Both the position numbers and the translations under genes were made by a program. From positions 130,140,346 through 130,204,345 of the forward strand of contig OX336388.2 of NCBI GenBank assembly GCA_946902985.2: a stretch of DNA of 64,000 bases, in the 5' to 3' direction. The notes beneath the pieces were generated by a model. That model was given only the letters and a program-made list of their open reading frames with translations. It was not told the DNA's origin and ran no database searches. The DNA is from Meconema thalassinum (taxonomy: Eukaryota > Arthropoda > Insecta > Orthoptera > Tettigoniidae). Below, piece by piece: positions 43,790 through 54,460 of this stretch (positions are counted from its first letter, which is position 1; each line of letters begins with the position of its first letter).

Positions 43790-44765
43790 TGACTGAATAT
43801 AAAAATAAATAAAACAACGATTAAATAACTCTGTACTTTAAATTGTGTAGGTCTAGGCTAGGCCTACTTACTTAAATTGTAGTGATCTTTGTAGAGTTAC
43901 TCCAATCCATCTCCAATCTTGTTCTCGTATTTTTAGGCGTCATGATGAAATCTAAATAAGAATTTATCCAAAAATTAATTAAATAAAAGCTTCGAAACAT
44001 CTCAGACAAGTGGATTTGACACACACATATCAAGAGTCTATAATAACTGTATAAACTGTTTTAATCGATGTATATTACTAGTACTTACCTTGTACAACTT
44101 GTTACAACTTCATTAGACTTGAATTTCCAAAGAAAACTGTGAAATTATTTAAATAATAAGTCATTAGTTACAGTCGTAATTATAATGTTGGCTGACTTTG
44201 TGAAAAATGCATTCTGGGAGTTATTGCCAGAAACATGTCGGCAACTGTGTGGTACGGAATTTTACTGGTATTATGGTCTTTGGAGATGGCGGGATTTTAA
44301 GCAGGGTTGGCGACAATATGCTCGCACCTGAAAACAACTTACCTTCAAGAAATGCAACCATAAACCAACATTTACGTAGGCATAGGGGACGGCTGTTAAT
44401 GTTGCCTACCCTGTCTTGATCTAGTAACTCATTTAAGCTGTCCCAGACTATACAGCTGGAAACGTAGTTTTTTTTTTCTCGAATATGACCCTTAGGTGTC
44501 CTTAATTTAGGCTCAAAACTGATTATTTCAAAAAAATTGAATAATTATGAGAATAACCTCAATTGAAAAGGCTTAAATGCCGTATTTACTTTTATGAACA
44601 TAATGTATGAAAGAATGAGGTATTGGTTATATGCAAAGCAAAAATAATAATTATATCGTTGGAAATGTGGTATTTATGATTTTTTTTCGAATAGTCTGCA
44701 TGACCTTTGAAAATGGCTTGGCATTCTTGGCAAGTATTTCAGGAAATGGCTTGGCACTAAGAGGG
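43790..44765. other. No gene seen; right part of piggyBac-like unit
   Basis: AT-rich non-coding sequence ending in the TGGCACTAAGAGGG terminus. 'tggcttggca' occurs twice near the end (44714, 44746). Confidence 0.5.
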
Positions 44766-45038
44766 TTAATAAACATTAGATGTCTCCTGTATAATACGAT
44801 GTTAATTTTTACTATAGGTGTGCTAAGTTTTACTATGTATCAATTTTAATGAATGTTGTTAGATGTATTTGTTTATGAACTTTGTGTTTTTAGTGAGTGT
44901 TTTTTATTCTATTATGAAGGGACCCGGCTGATGAAGAGCTAATTATAGAGCTCGAAACATGTCCCGAAATTGTAATAAGTTAATTTTAACAATAAATTTT
45001 GTATTGAATAGACGGAAATATGTAATTTAGTCAAATAA
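44766..45038 (+). repeat. Right arm of the large Penelope-like element
   Basis: Inverse of the left arm pieces. Contains the hammerhead and then 'aattttgtattgaatagacgg' shortened here as ttgtattgaatagacgg, a 3' motif shared with 7739-7755 and 11628-11645 (complement). Ends against CAACAACGTTT. Confidence 0.8.
44928..44963 (+). ncRNA. Hammerhead ribozyme-like core, best kept of its family
   Basis: Stem I CGG/CCG, CTGATGA (44928-44934), stem II GAGCT/AGCTC closing an 8-nt loop, GAAA (44954-44957), CATGTC with cleavage expected after 44963. All core positions fit. Confidence 0.8.
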
Positions 45039-45049
45039 CAACAACGTTT

Positions 45050-45354
45050 CGTAAAAAAAATGTCATGCATATGTATTACTTTTGCTTATAAAAATAAAAA
45101 CAACTGCTGCACATGCAGTTATTGGAATTGAGCAAATTTTGTTTGTTTCACTAATTAGCTCTTTAGCTGTGACACCTGTGTTCAGTAATGCTTTTCATAT
45201 TTGAAAGCTCGTGACTTATAAATGACAATAGAAATAATATATACAATTTTCAACATTTCACTATGAATTTGAAAAATCTTATGTTAAAACTCTTCACCCA
45301 TGAAAAAGTAAAACAGGAGAATAAAAGTGTACATGGATCAGAATTCGGTAATTC
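45050..45354. other. hAT interior, non-coding
   Basis: 3'-side sequence of the ZBED-type hAT element between the Penelope insertion and the transposase end. Nothing else seen. Confidence 0.5.
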
Positions 45355-47295
45355 TCAGACACTTACGGAGTTAGTGTGAGCTTGAATTTGAGATGAAAGT
45401 AAATCCAGTCTTGGTTGGATGTTTGAAACAGCAACCCGCAGATCCCATTCCAGCTGAAGCCGAGACCGATGCTTCGTCTTGACGGATGCCATTGCGGAAA
45501 ATGTTGACTCACACAAGTAAGTTGAAGCGAAGGGTAATAACAGGTCCACTGCTTTTCTTGATAAAATGGGATATTCATTCCGAATCTGCACCCAAAAATT
45601 TTCAAGAGACTTCGACTTAAATTCATTTCGAAGTATTCTGTCACTTGAGAGTTCTATTAGTTCCTCCTGTTCTACCGTTGACAGGTGGGCTGTTACGTTC
45701 GTTTCAAACGGGCTGCGAATCCAGTCATTCTCAGTTGAAGGTTGTGGAAATCTACCTCGAATTTTTGACGAAGGTTTTGGAGGTGTACCACAACAATTCC
45801 ACTCATTTGAAATATATCTAACTCATTTTCTTCCAGGAATTCATTCAGACAATGAAACATCTCACAGTTATCTTTGTCCATCTGGGCTTTCCAAAGTTCA
45901 AGTTTTCTCTTAAAAGCAAGCACTTTGTCGCTTAGAATGAAAATATTACTATTTTGTCCTTGAAGGGACACGTTAAGTTCATTCAGTTTTTCACATACGT
46001 CAGCCAAGTAGCACAGTATTAGAAGCCATTTCTCTTCCAGAAACAGGATTGCAAGTGTAGGACTGCTGTCCAATAGGAAAATACGAAGTTCATTCTTCAA
46101 CTCCACAACACGACGAAGGACTCGACCAAGAGACAACCAACGTACCTCCGTGTGCAATAAAAGCGAATCATGTGTAGATCCCATCTCCTCGCAAAGAATG
46201 GAAAATAGCCGACTGTTTAAAGCTCTTGCTTTCACAAACTTTACGACACTAATTACATCATTCAGCACTTTATTGACTTTCGGTTGTAGTACTTTGAAGC
46301 CAATGCCTCCCTGTGTATCATGCAATGTGTGAATTTTACAGAATTAGTAACAGCACTCACTCTTGCTCTGAAACCCTTTTTAGTTCCAGTAAATGCCGAT
46401 GCCCCATCAGTACATATACCAACACAATTTGTCCATGAGAGATTGTTGTCAATAAAAAAGGAATTCACAAGAGAAAAAATATCTTCGCCTGTAGTCCGCC
46501 CTTCCAGAGCTTTACAAAATAGAAAATCCTCGTGCATTTCATTTTCATGACAGTAGCGTACAAAAACAAGAAGCTGGGCACTGTTTACGATATCAGTACT
46601 GTCATCAAGTTGCAGGACAAATTTTGTGCTATCATGAAGACATGGTAGCAATTCATTTTTTATATCAGAGGCTATTACATTAATACAACGAGTTACTGTA
46701 TCATTTGAGAGCGGTATCGACTTCAAACACTCGCCGAACTTTTCTCCATGAATGATCGCGCACATTTTCACGGCTGAAGGAAGAAGTAATTTCTCACCAA
46801 TAATATGTGGTGATTTGGATTTTGCAATTTCTTAGGAACTGTTGCATGCTTTTCTAGGAATCTAACATTTCCTTTTAGTTGTTTCTTGTGGCGCTTAAAA
46901 AATGCTAAAGGTTTACTTAGACAGTCTGGATGTTTAGTCTGCAAGTGTCTCTTGTGTTTCACAGGCTTCAAACAGTTGTTTGCTAAAATCTCCCAACAAA
47001 GAACGCAATGAGGTTGTTCCTGATTATTATTCGAAAGAATACTGGTAAAGCCTGTCAGATAATCGTCTTGATATTTACGCACTTCCACTTTGTGTGTAGA
47101 ATTAATAATCCTGATGGGAGCAGAAGTAGACGCGGAAGAACGATGGACTTTGTTTAAATTCAAACCTTGTTCTTTTTCCGAAGGAGGGCAAGCACTATCA
47201 CTTTCATGGAGTCTCTTTTTACCACTTCTAATAAGCCACTTATCCATGGGTAATGGCGTCACTTGTATCAGTTTATTGTAAAGTTGGGTAACCAC
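45355..47295 (-). pseudogene. ZBED-type hAT transposase, broken by frameshifts
   Basis: Order on the minus strand: MDKWLIRSGKKRLHES; BED-like finger HCVLCWEILANNCLKPVKHK then RHLQTKHPDC; PLAFFKRHKKQL; frame change near 46770; LKSIPLSNDTVTRCINVIAS, LQLDDSTDIVNSAQLLVFVR (catalytic D region), GICTDGASAFTGTKKGF, FTHCMIHREALASK; change near 46320; VRWLSLGRVLRRVVELKNEL; change near 45690; dimerisation region LPFASTYLCESTFSAMASVK then TKHRSRLQLEWDLRVAVSNI. This matches ZBED5/FAM200-like hAT proteins. Three frame breaks; inactive. Confidence 0.9.
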
Positions 47296-47984
47296 GCACT
47301 AGAATTCACCTGTTCACTCCCCGTCTTTGAACTGACTGGAAAGGCCTAGCTGAATTCGAATCGGCAACGGCAGAAATAGAAGATTCCATTCTTGAAAGGA
47401 AGTGGCGGTCACATTGTCAAGCGGCTTATTGTCATTAAGTGTTTGGTAAGGAGATGGCACTGCGGGTGGCGAGTGAAAGGGAGCTGTGTGGGAAATGTTA
47501 CTCGCCACCTTTTCTCAAAATTCCTGCTGGCAGGATCTACTGGTCAGTTCTTGTGAAATAAGACAGCAAAGGTACGAGTTTATTATTCTTGAATGGCCTT
47601 GGGAGCTACCTGCCTATGATAGGTTCATGAATATGAGGATAGTAATATTCGTTACAGAATATGAAATATTAATATTTCAATCAAACCCGGCACCCCCCTT
47701 CATCACTCTCTGCGCCCCCCACTTTGAGAACCCCTGATCTACGGAGAGGCTATCGTATTTTTCAGGCAATAGGACGAAGACTAACATCTATACCCTTTAT
47801 TTCGAAAAACAGAATCTGAAGCATTTGACGGGAACAATTTAAAATGACCACCGCAGGCACCTTCTGGCTGGCATTTGACAGCTAGCACAACACGTTGCCA
47901 GCACGTGTTAACCGTCTGTGTCGGAGTTCCTTTCATTGTCATTGTTTTGTTTACTTTTAGCACAGAGTTTTAATATTTTTGTTT

Positions 47985-49135
47985 CCATTTTATCGTTTCA
48001 AATGATCTTGTCGACTTCGTCGTTATGCTTTGGGTCTAACGTTATGCGTTACGGAGATGGTTGCGTTACGGAGACGGAGACTGTGACGTCATGCAGCCGC
48101 GTGGGAAGCCTAAGTTAATGGGTAAAGGACGACGAGTGCGTGACGTCATGCAGCCACGCGGGAAGCCTAAGTTAATGGTTAATGGAGTCAGTTGGGGCTT
48201 TGAGCAAAGCGAAAAGAATACAGGGTGATTCCTAAAGAGGTGTACAAGATGTCAGATAAGAATACAGGGTGACTCCTAAAGAGATACATAAGATGCCAGA
48301 TAAGAATATAAGGTGACTCTTAAAGAGGTGTACAAGATGGCAGAGAAGAATACAGGGTGTCTCCTAAAGAGGTGCACAAGATGTCAGACAAGAATACAGG
48401 GTGACTCCTAAAGAGGTGTACAATATGTCACACAAGAATACAGGGTGACTTCTAAAGAGATATGCAAGATGCCAGATAAGAATACAGGGTGCCTCCTAAA
48501 GGGGCGTGCAGGATGTCAGAGCAAAATACAGTACAAGATGCCAGATAAGCATACAGGGTGACTCCTAAAGAGATATACAAGATGCCAGATAAGAATATAA
48601 GGTGACTCTTAAAGTGGTGTACAAGATGGCAGTGAAGAATACAGGGTGACTCCTAAAGAGGTGCACAAGATATCAGACAAGAATACAGGGTGACTCCTAA
48701 AGAGGTGTACAAGATGTCGCACAAGAATACAGGGTGACTTCTAAAGAGATATACAAGATGCCAGATAAGAGAACAGGGTGCCTCCTAAAGAGGTGTGCAG
48801 GATGTCAGAGCAAAATACAGGGTGACACTTAACGAGGTGTACAGTATGTTAGATTCAATCAAATACAGGGTGACCCTTAAAGAAGTTTGCAAGATATCAG
48901 ATTCAAATAATGGATGACCCTTAAAGAGTTGTAAAAGATGTCAGACTCAAATACAGGGTGACCCTTAAAGAGGTGCCCGCACGGGAAGCCTAAGTTAATG
49001 GGTAATGGAGTCTGTTGAAAGAGTCCTGGGGCTTCGAGTGAAGCGAGAAGCCCTCCTGAGCCTTTCTAACATGTGTAGCATTTGTAGCATGAGTCATTTG
49101 AAATGATATAATGTCTAGTCTTTCAGACTAACTGT
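47985..49135. repeat. GC-rich repeat family E, copy 2, with expanded minisatellite
   Basis: Left part 'tcaaatgatcttgtcgact' and 'gacgtcatgcag' blocks and right part 'aacatgtgtagcatttgtag' equal copy 1 (14260-14820), but a 45-bp tandem array of about 770 bp sits in the middle. Confidence 0.75.
48215..48980. repeat. ~45-bp minisatellite, about 17 units
   Basis: Unit resembles 'gaatacagggtgactcctaa' plus 'agaggtgtacaagatgtcag'. Unit order shows duplication of larger blocks (48240-48530 resembles 48550-48830). Confidence 0.9.
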
Positions 49136-49287
49136 AATTTTTTTAACTTCATTATTTCTATTATAATTTTTTAAATTGATTCTATTGTTTTCCGTCAAAG
49201 TGTTCAAGTATTATCTGTGATTGTGTTTTTCCTTATCTGTGTATAATTGCTAGATATAAGGTTTTGTAGATTCTGTTCCGGGTTATA

Positions 49288-50069
49288 CAGGGCCTTTATA
49301 TTTGCTTGGCAAGGACATTCTCGCTCCGCCAGTGACAGCTCAGTTGCTGGCTGCCGCGCGCGCGTATATACGGCAGAATACCGTGCTTAAAATCAGTATC
49401 GTGCAATTTTACTCACCATGTTTACAGTAGATGCTGAAAATGTTCCCCATCCGCTGCCAAACATAATCAGCATCTCTTTATGAAGTTTCTGGTTACTCCG
49501 GTTAATTTAGCTTCAGTAAGGAAATAGGCCTAACGAGCTTTAAATCTATTTTTATTGTTTACTGAACCTGTACGTTTGAATCTCTTAGCCAGTTGTTTTA
49601 TTGTCCAATTTATAGGAATGGGTCTCCCTGGAAATTTCACTCAAAACTTTTGTCTTGTTCTAGCGCACGGTTTCCTGCACTTTATGTACGTATTGTGCAG
49701 ATATACACGTTCAAGTAACAAATATTTCACATCAGGCATTACAGCACTCTACACAATCACAATAAAACAACTGGCTAAGAGATTCAAACGAACAGGTTCA
49801 GTCAACAATAAAAATAGACGTAAAGTTCGTTATTTCCTTACTGAAGCTAAATTAAACGGAGTAACCAGAAACTTCATAAAGAGATGCCGATTATGTTTGG
49901 CTGCGGATGGGGAACATTTTCAGCATCTACTGTAAACATGATGAGAAAAAGTGCATGATACTGATTTTAAGCACAGTATTCTGCCGTACATATACGCGCC
50001 CGGCAGCTGGGAACTGAGCCGTCACTGGCGTAGCGAGAATGTCCTTGCCAAGCAAATATAAAGACCCTG
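49288..50069. mobile_element. Foldback Tc-type element, ~300-bp arms
   Basis: Arms 49288-49600 and about 49760-50069 are inverse copies. Termini CAGGGCCTTTATATTTGC, TA flanks (49286-49287, 50070-50071). Both arms contain the same transposase HTH piece (QLAKRFKRTGSVNNKNR on + at about 49765). Ends only 45 bp before the start of TLC exon 3. Confidence 0.8.
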
Positions 50070-50114
50070 TACTTCTCCATTAAAGGAAAATGCATACGAG
50101 GTGTTATGTTCCAG

Positions 50115-50243
50115 ATGAAGTCATCCCAGCTGTACGTTGTCAACGGTCTGCTGATGCTAGTCACTTTCTTCTTCTGTCGTGTCGTCATGTTCCCCTACGT
50201 GTGCTACCTGTACAGCCAGCTCATTGGCTTGCCCTACTGGGAG
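50115..50243 (+). CDS. TLC-domain protein, third visible exon
   Basis: Acceptor 'gttatgttccag', donor 'gtaagc' at 50244; 43 codons, phase 0 both ends: MKSSQLYVVNGLLMLVTFFF, CRVVMFPYVCYLYSQLIGLP, YWE. Two hydrophobic segments and the 'LYxVNGxLMLxTFFxCR' block match TLC proteins of the TLCD3 type. The initial ATG is internal, not a start. Confidence 0.93.
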
Positions 50244-50319
50244 GTAAGCATATAGCTTCGCTTTGACTTTGTGATATTTAGCATTCCAAATGTACTGTTC
50301 TATAACATTTATACTTACT

Positions 50320-51140
50320 CCTTGGCGCTACAGCCCTTGGAGGGCCTTGGCCTTCCGGACAATCTCTACCCATTCTTCCCTGTTGACTGCTTTGGTTCTC
50401 CATCTTCTGAATCCCATCCTTCTCAGATCCTCCTCCACGTTGTCCAGCCATCTGGTCCTAGGTCTTCCCCTCACATGCCGTCCTCCTGGCTTCCTATTGA
50501 AGACCTTCCTTACTACCCTGTTCTCTGTCATTCTTCCTACATGTCCCAACCAACACAGTCTACTACTCTTTATTTTCACTACTATATCTGGCTTACCATA
50601 CAACTCTCTTATCTCCATATTATTTCTGATTCACCAGAATTCACCCTCTTTTACTCGTCCATATACTTTCCTGAGTATCTTCCTTTCCCATCTCCTTAGC
50701 AATTCCTCATCACCTTGTGTCATGGTCCAAGTCTCTGAACCATACATCACCACAGGTCTCACTACCGTACAATATACAGTCAGCTTCAGATTTCTACTAA
50801 GACTTCTTGATTTAAAAACTTAGCTTAAAGCATAGGAACTCCTATTTCCAGCTGCTATCCTTGCATGTATTTCCTCTCTCATATCATTGTTTTCAGCTAT
50901 CATTGACCCTAAATATTTAAAATTTTTACTTCATATTCTTTCTCATTCAGTTTCACATTTTTCTCTAATTCATTATATTTTCTCCTAGATGTTAGCATAT
51001 ACTTCGTTTTTGACTGATTAATCGTCAATCCAATCTCTGCCCCGTATTCCTCTAATTTCCTTAGCTTCTCTTCCAAATCCTGTTTCCTCCTAGATAATAA
51101 ATCAATATCATTTGCATAAGCAAGGTCTTGCGTCACTCGG
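50320..51140 (-). pseudogene. APE-type LINE fragment (YAND variant)
   Basis: Minus frames: TQDLAYANDIDLLSRRKQDL (YAND in place of YADD), GAEIGLTINQSKTKYMLTS, and later SSRLCWLGHVGRMTENRVVR, GGRHVRGRPRTRWLDNVEED. 5'-truncated; frame breaks. Confidence 0.8.
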
Positions 51141-51289
51141 TTATAACATTTATAATTGTTGTTATTATTATTATCATTAATTTCTCATAAATATGGTACA
51201 ATTCAGTCTCTGATTTGACAATCAAGTATCCTGTAAACCTTACCGAACTAAAAATAGCCTAACAATATGACACGTATCCTTTTGTATTC

Positions 51290-51553
51290 TGGCAATCAAG
51301 TGTTTCATTTGCAGTTCCTCCAAAGCCATTACCAAGATCTTTGGAACAACTCCCATGGAAGAGATCACCACTGGCAAAATTCTTACGCATTTTAGTCCCC
51401 ATAGTTTTGCCATCTATATTCTGGCAATTGGGTGTTTCATTTGCAGTTCCTCCAAAGCCATTAGTAACGTCTTTGGAACAACTCCTGTGGAAGAGATCAC
51501 CAGTGCCAAAATTATCACGCATTTTAGTCCCCATAGTTTCCGTATTTGTTCAG
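51290..51553. repeat. 132-bp direct tandem duplication
   Basis: 'gcagttcctccaaagccatt' recurs 132 bp apart (51311 and 51443), with 'gaagagatcacca' and 'cattttagtccccatagttt' in both. 132 is a multiple of 3 and both copies are open in several frames. Source unknown. Confidence 0.85.
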
Positions 51554-51599
51554 TACTTTTTAGCCTATTTTCAATTTTGAAAAAATAGGCTTATGAGAT

Positions 51600-52990
51600 C
51601 ACCTTTTGTCCGTGTGTGTGTGTGTCCCCCTAATAAAATCTAAACGGCTGGAGCGATTTCAATGAAACTCAGTAAGTTCATAGCACTATTCCCGGCGACC
51701 TCAACCGTGCCATTCAAATTTTGTTACGTCTCACCAATCCAACATGGAGGCTGTGCGAAATATTTCACTAGCATTCAATATCTCCGAAACTATTACCGAT
51801 GTCGCCCTGAAATTGTGTACGGTGATAAAGGGTACTACTAGAAGTTCACCTATGAGACTTTCAAAAACCTGGTGACTACAAAACCAACATGGCGGCCAAG
51901 CGAAGTTGAGACTTTTAAATAGACTTTTCTCGCGATTTAACTATCCAAACGTAATGAAACTTGGTACAGCAAATGTTTATACACATTGTAATGCACTGAA
52001 GTCTAATTTAGTTCAATTGTTTACATAACCTCAAATTGGCGGCTGTGCGAAATATTTCACTGACGTTCTATATCTCTGAAACTATTACAGATATCACCCT
52101 GCAATTTTGTACGGTGATAAAGGGTACTGATATAAGTTTACCTATGTATATTTCATAAACCTGTAAAGTACAAAACGAACATGGCGACCAAGCGAATTTG
52201 AAATATTTTAATAGACTTTTCTCGTGATTTAACTCTCTGAGCGCTGTGAAATGTGGTACAGTAAATGATTTTGCAGATTGTAATGCACTGCCATCTAATT
52301 TAATTCAATTGTTTACATAACCTCAAGATGGCGGCTGTGCGAAATTTTAAAATTAAGTTTTTATTTCTTGTGTCGTAATCATGCGATCGAAGTGAAAGTT
52401 TGAATAATGAACCTGGGCAATAATTGTCCTTGAATGGTACATAACTCTATGGCCTATACATATAACAATCCTAAATGGCGAGCTTCAGAAATATTTAGAC
52501 GGTTCTCAATATCTATGAATCTTTTACAGCAACCAAACTGTTTTTTTTTAATGTTCATAGAGACTATGAACATATGTTCACCTATAGGACTTTCAGTAAC
52601 CTGGTGAGCACAAATCCAATATGGCGGCGACGCGAAGTATAAATATTTAAATGGACGTTTCTCGCGAATTAACTATCCGAGTGCCGTGAAACGTTGCACG
52701 TTAAATGCTTATACAAATGTTGATCCACTGGCATCTAATTTATTACAATTGTTTGCATAATCACAAGATGGCTGCTGTGCGTAATTTTAGAATCTCGTTT
52801 TTACTTCTTGTGTTCTAATCATGCGATTGCAGTTTGAATACCACACATACACAATAATCTTAATGTAATAGTACAAAAATAAAAATCCAACCTGGCGACC
52901 ATCTGAAATATTTAGACGGTTCTCAATATCTACGAATCTGTTACAGCAATTAAACTGAAATTTTGTATGTTGATAGAGGCAATTAACATG
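51600..52990. repeat. Degenerate repeat array with 'atggcggc' modules
   Basis: Modules of about 290 bp alternate 'catggcggccaagcgaag' type and 'ggcggctgtgcgaaat' type segments, each with 'tctcgcgatttaacta' and 'gtttacataacctcaa'. Starts with 'ctggagcgatttcaatgaaa', a phrase typical of non-coding Helitron-like or satellite repeats. No protein. Confidence 0.6.
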
Positions 52991-53390
52991 AGCAGGATAT
53001 ATGAAAATAGGCTGTATAGTTCTTCACGGAACTACTTTTTTTTAGCCTGATAGTTTGCATATTTTGGCTAAGTGGGACAGCGACATCTATCAAGTAGGCC
53101 TTTTGGTTTCTTTTATTGAGATAAACAATATCAGGTCGATTTGCCAACATTTTCTGGTCGGTTAAAATAGGTCTATCCTAATACATTTTATGATGCTGAT
53201 TTTCAAGCACGTTGGCAGGCTGGTATTTGTATTATTATTATTCTTTATTTGTTTCGCCCAACTTTGGGGTACATGAAATAATCCCTTTTTATTGTTTTGA
53301 GCTTTCCTTTTGGCCCAGTATTGCCTCATCCTTTGAGATCTTGCTTCCCTTTCTTCGGCAGAGATGTGGATCGTACGCTTTTGTTGAGTT
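52990..53390. other. No gene seen
   Basis: Probably the 3' region of the LINE fragment that follows; nothing firm. Confidence 0.3.
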
Positions 53391-53625
53391 TCACTTGGAA
53401 CTGTTTTCTCTTATCCTTGGTGGCGGTTTTGGCTGTTTTGTCCATGAGCCTGGTGTCTGTAATTTGGAGTTCCACGAGGTCTTTCTCGGTTTCCTTAAAC
53501 CAAAGAGGTTTGGTTTTTTATTACGAAAGTGGGCTAAGATCTTTTTGGTTAGTCTATTTGAATTCATTCGGAGGATGTGCCCGTAAAAATCAATTCTCCG
53601 TTTTCTCATTATGTCCGAGAGTGTT
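53391..53625 (-). pseudogene. LINE ORF2 tail fragment
   Basis: Reads RKRRIDFYGHILRMNSNRLT then KKILAHFRNKKPNLFGLRK, the 'FyGHilRM..nRLtkkI' tail motif of LINEs. Related to 62155-62640. Confidence 0.65.
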
Positions 53626-53779
53626 TCAGTCTTATTATTATTATTATTGTTGTTTTAGTATGTATTGATAACAAAAGTTTGGTGCTTTTCAGTCGGTCAA
53701 CACGAATGTACCCAAATAGAGCTGGGTTATGCCCTAATCCTGAAATAAATTACATGAGATAAATAAATACACTAGGATG

Positions 53780-53812
53780 ACCAGTTTTGATCGTCAAGCG
53801 ATCATCATCAGA
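53780..53812 (-). ncRNA. Hammerhead motif, GAAA to AAAA
   Basis: Minus strand: GGAT/ATCC stem I, CTGATGA, GATC-type stem II, AAAACTGGTC. The G of GAAA is changed, so probably inactive, while its partner arm is intact. Confidence 0.7.
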
Positions 53813-54427
53813 TCCATTACACTTAGTAGCATCTATGTTTGAGAATACAGGTGAAAACTATATGCAATATGTACAATTATTTAGTTGCAGTGTTGGTAAT
53901 GCAACTATCCGCTTAGTTTAAATGGCTTTTTAGTGCACGCGTGGCGAAGAGAGTTCCACGGTCTTTAATAGTTGTAGATCTTCCTGTATTCAATAACTTA
54001 CATTCTTATCTAGACTTGGCAACGTCACACAAATAAACATGGCACTGACCTCAGAACGAACATAGTAACAAAAGGGGGAGAAAGGGAAAAACCAGTCTCG
54101 TCCAGTTAACACCCGGGTTAGTCGACTATAACTGGTACCAGAGTGAACACGAAACTGCTTTAAGTCCCAGTTAGGAAGACAACTGGATAAGTATCAGCCT
54201 GTATTATTACAGTATAACCATAGTTGATTTTGTATAACCATATAATCACCTCAAACAGACAAATTCCGGATTTTTATCACCATTTTAGAATTTTACCTAA
54301 CATTAGATATACCACATTTAGCATACACTGATAGTTGCATTACCAACACTGCAACTAAATAATTGTACATATTGTGTATAGTTTTCACCCGTATTCTCAA
54401 ACATAGATGCTACTAAGTGTAATGGAT

Positions 54428-54460
54428 CTGATGATGATCACTTGACGATCGAAACTGGTC
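54428..54460 (+). ncRNA. Hammerhead ribozyme-like core, intact
   Basis: Stem I GGAT (54424-54427)/ATCC (54461-54464), CTGATGA, stem II GATC...GATC, GAAA, CTGGTC. Cleavage expected after 54460. Confidence 0.8.

Larger units (their letters stand above)
35244..44765. mobile_element. piggyBac-like unit in TTAA, 9.5 kb with later insertions
   Basis: Ends CCCTCTCAGTGCCA and TGGCACTAAGAGGG with TTAA on both sides (35240-35243, 44766-44769). The flanks rejoin into a sequence matching the intact inner part of the left Penelope arm (26868-26890 complement). No piggyBac transposase is seen inside; it contains a LINE at 40637-43780 and other repeats, so it is non-autonomous. Confidence 0.75.
19375..45038 (+). 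mobile_element. Penelope-like element swollen to 25.7 kb by later insertions
   Basis: Direct repeats CAACAACGTTT flank it (19364-19374, 45039-45049). Inverted arms: left = 19419-19502, 20942-20973, 25353-25357 and 26728-26890, broken by two Tc1s and a LINE; right = 35205-35243 and 44766-45038, broken by a piggyBac-like unit. Each arm carries a hammerhead core. An extra 45 bp outside the left arm (19375-19418) contains the TCAATACGGACC motif (minus strand) shared with 7787-7798. The end of a Penelope ORF follows the left arm at 26890. This fits a 5'-truncated Penelope-like insertion with an inverted copy of its 3' arm. Confidence 0.75.
19131..47736 (-). mobile_element. ZBED-type hAT transposon split by a 25.7-kb insertion
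   Basis: TIR CAGGGGTTCTCAAA at 19131 and its complement ending 47736; flanks ATCTATGG (19123-19130) and ATCTACGG (47737-47744) form an 8-bp TSD with one change. Without 19375-45038 and one TSD copy, the element would be about 2.9 kb, a normal hAT length. The transposase relic is at 45355-47295. The whole unit sits in the third visible TLC intron. Confidence 0.85.

Noticed and set aside
48215..48980. Regularly spaced ~45-bp repeats resembling a CRISPR array
   Set aside because: Units are contiguous, diverged and without unique spacers, in a eukaryotic genome.
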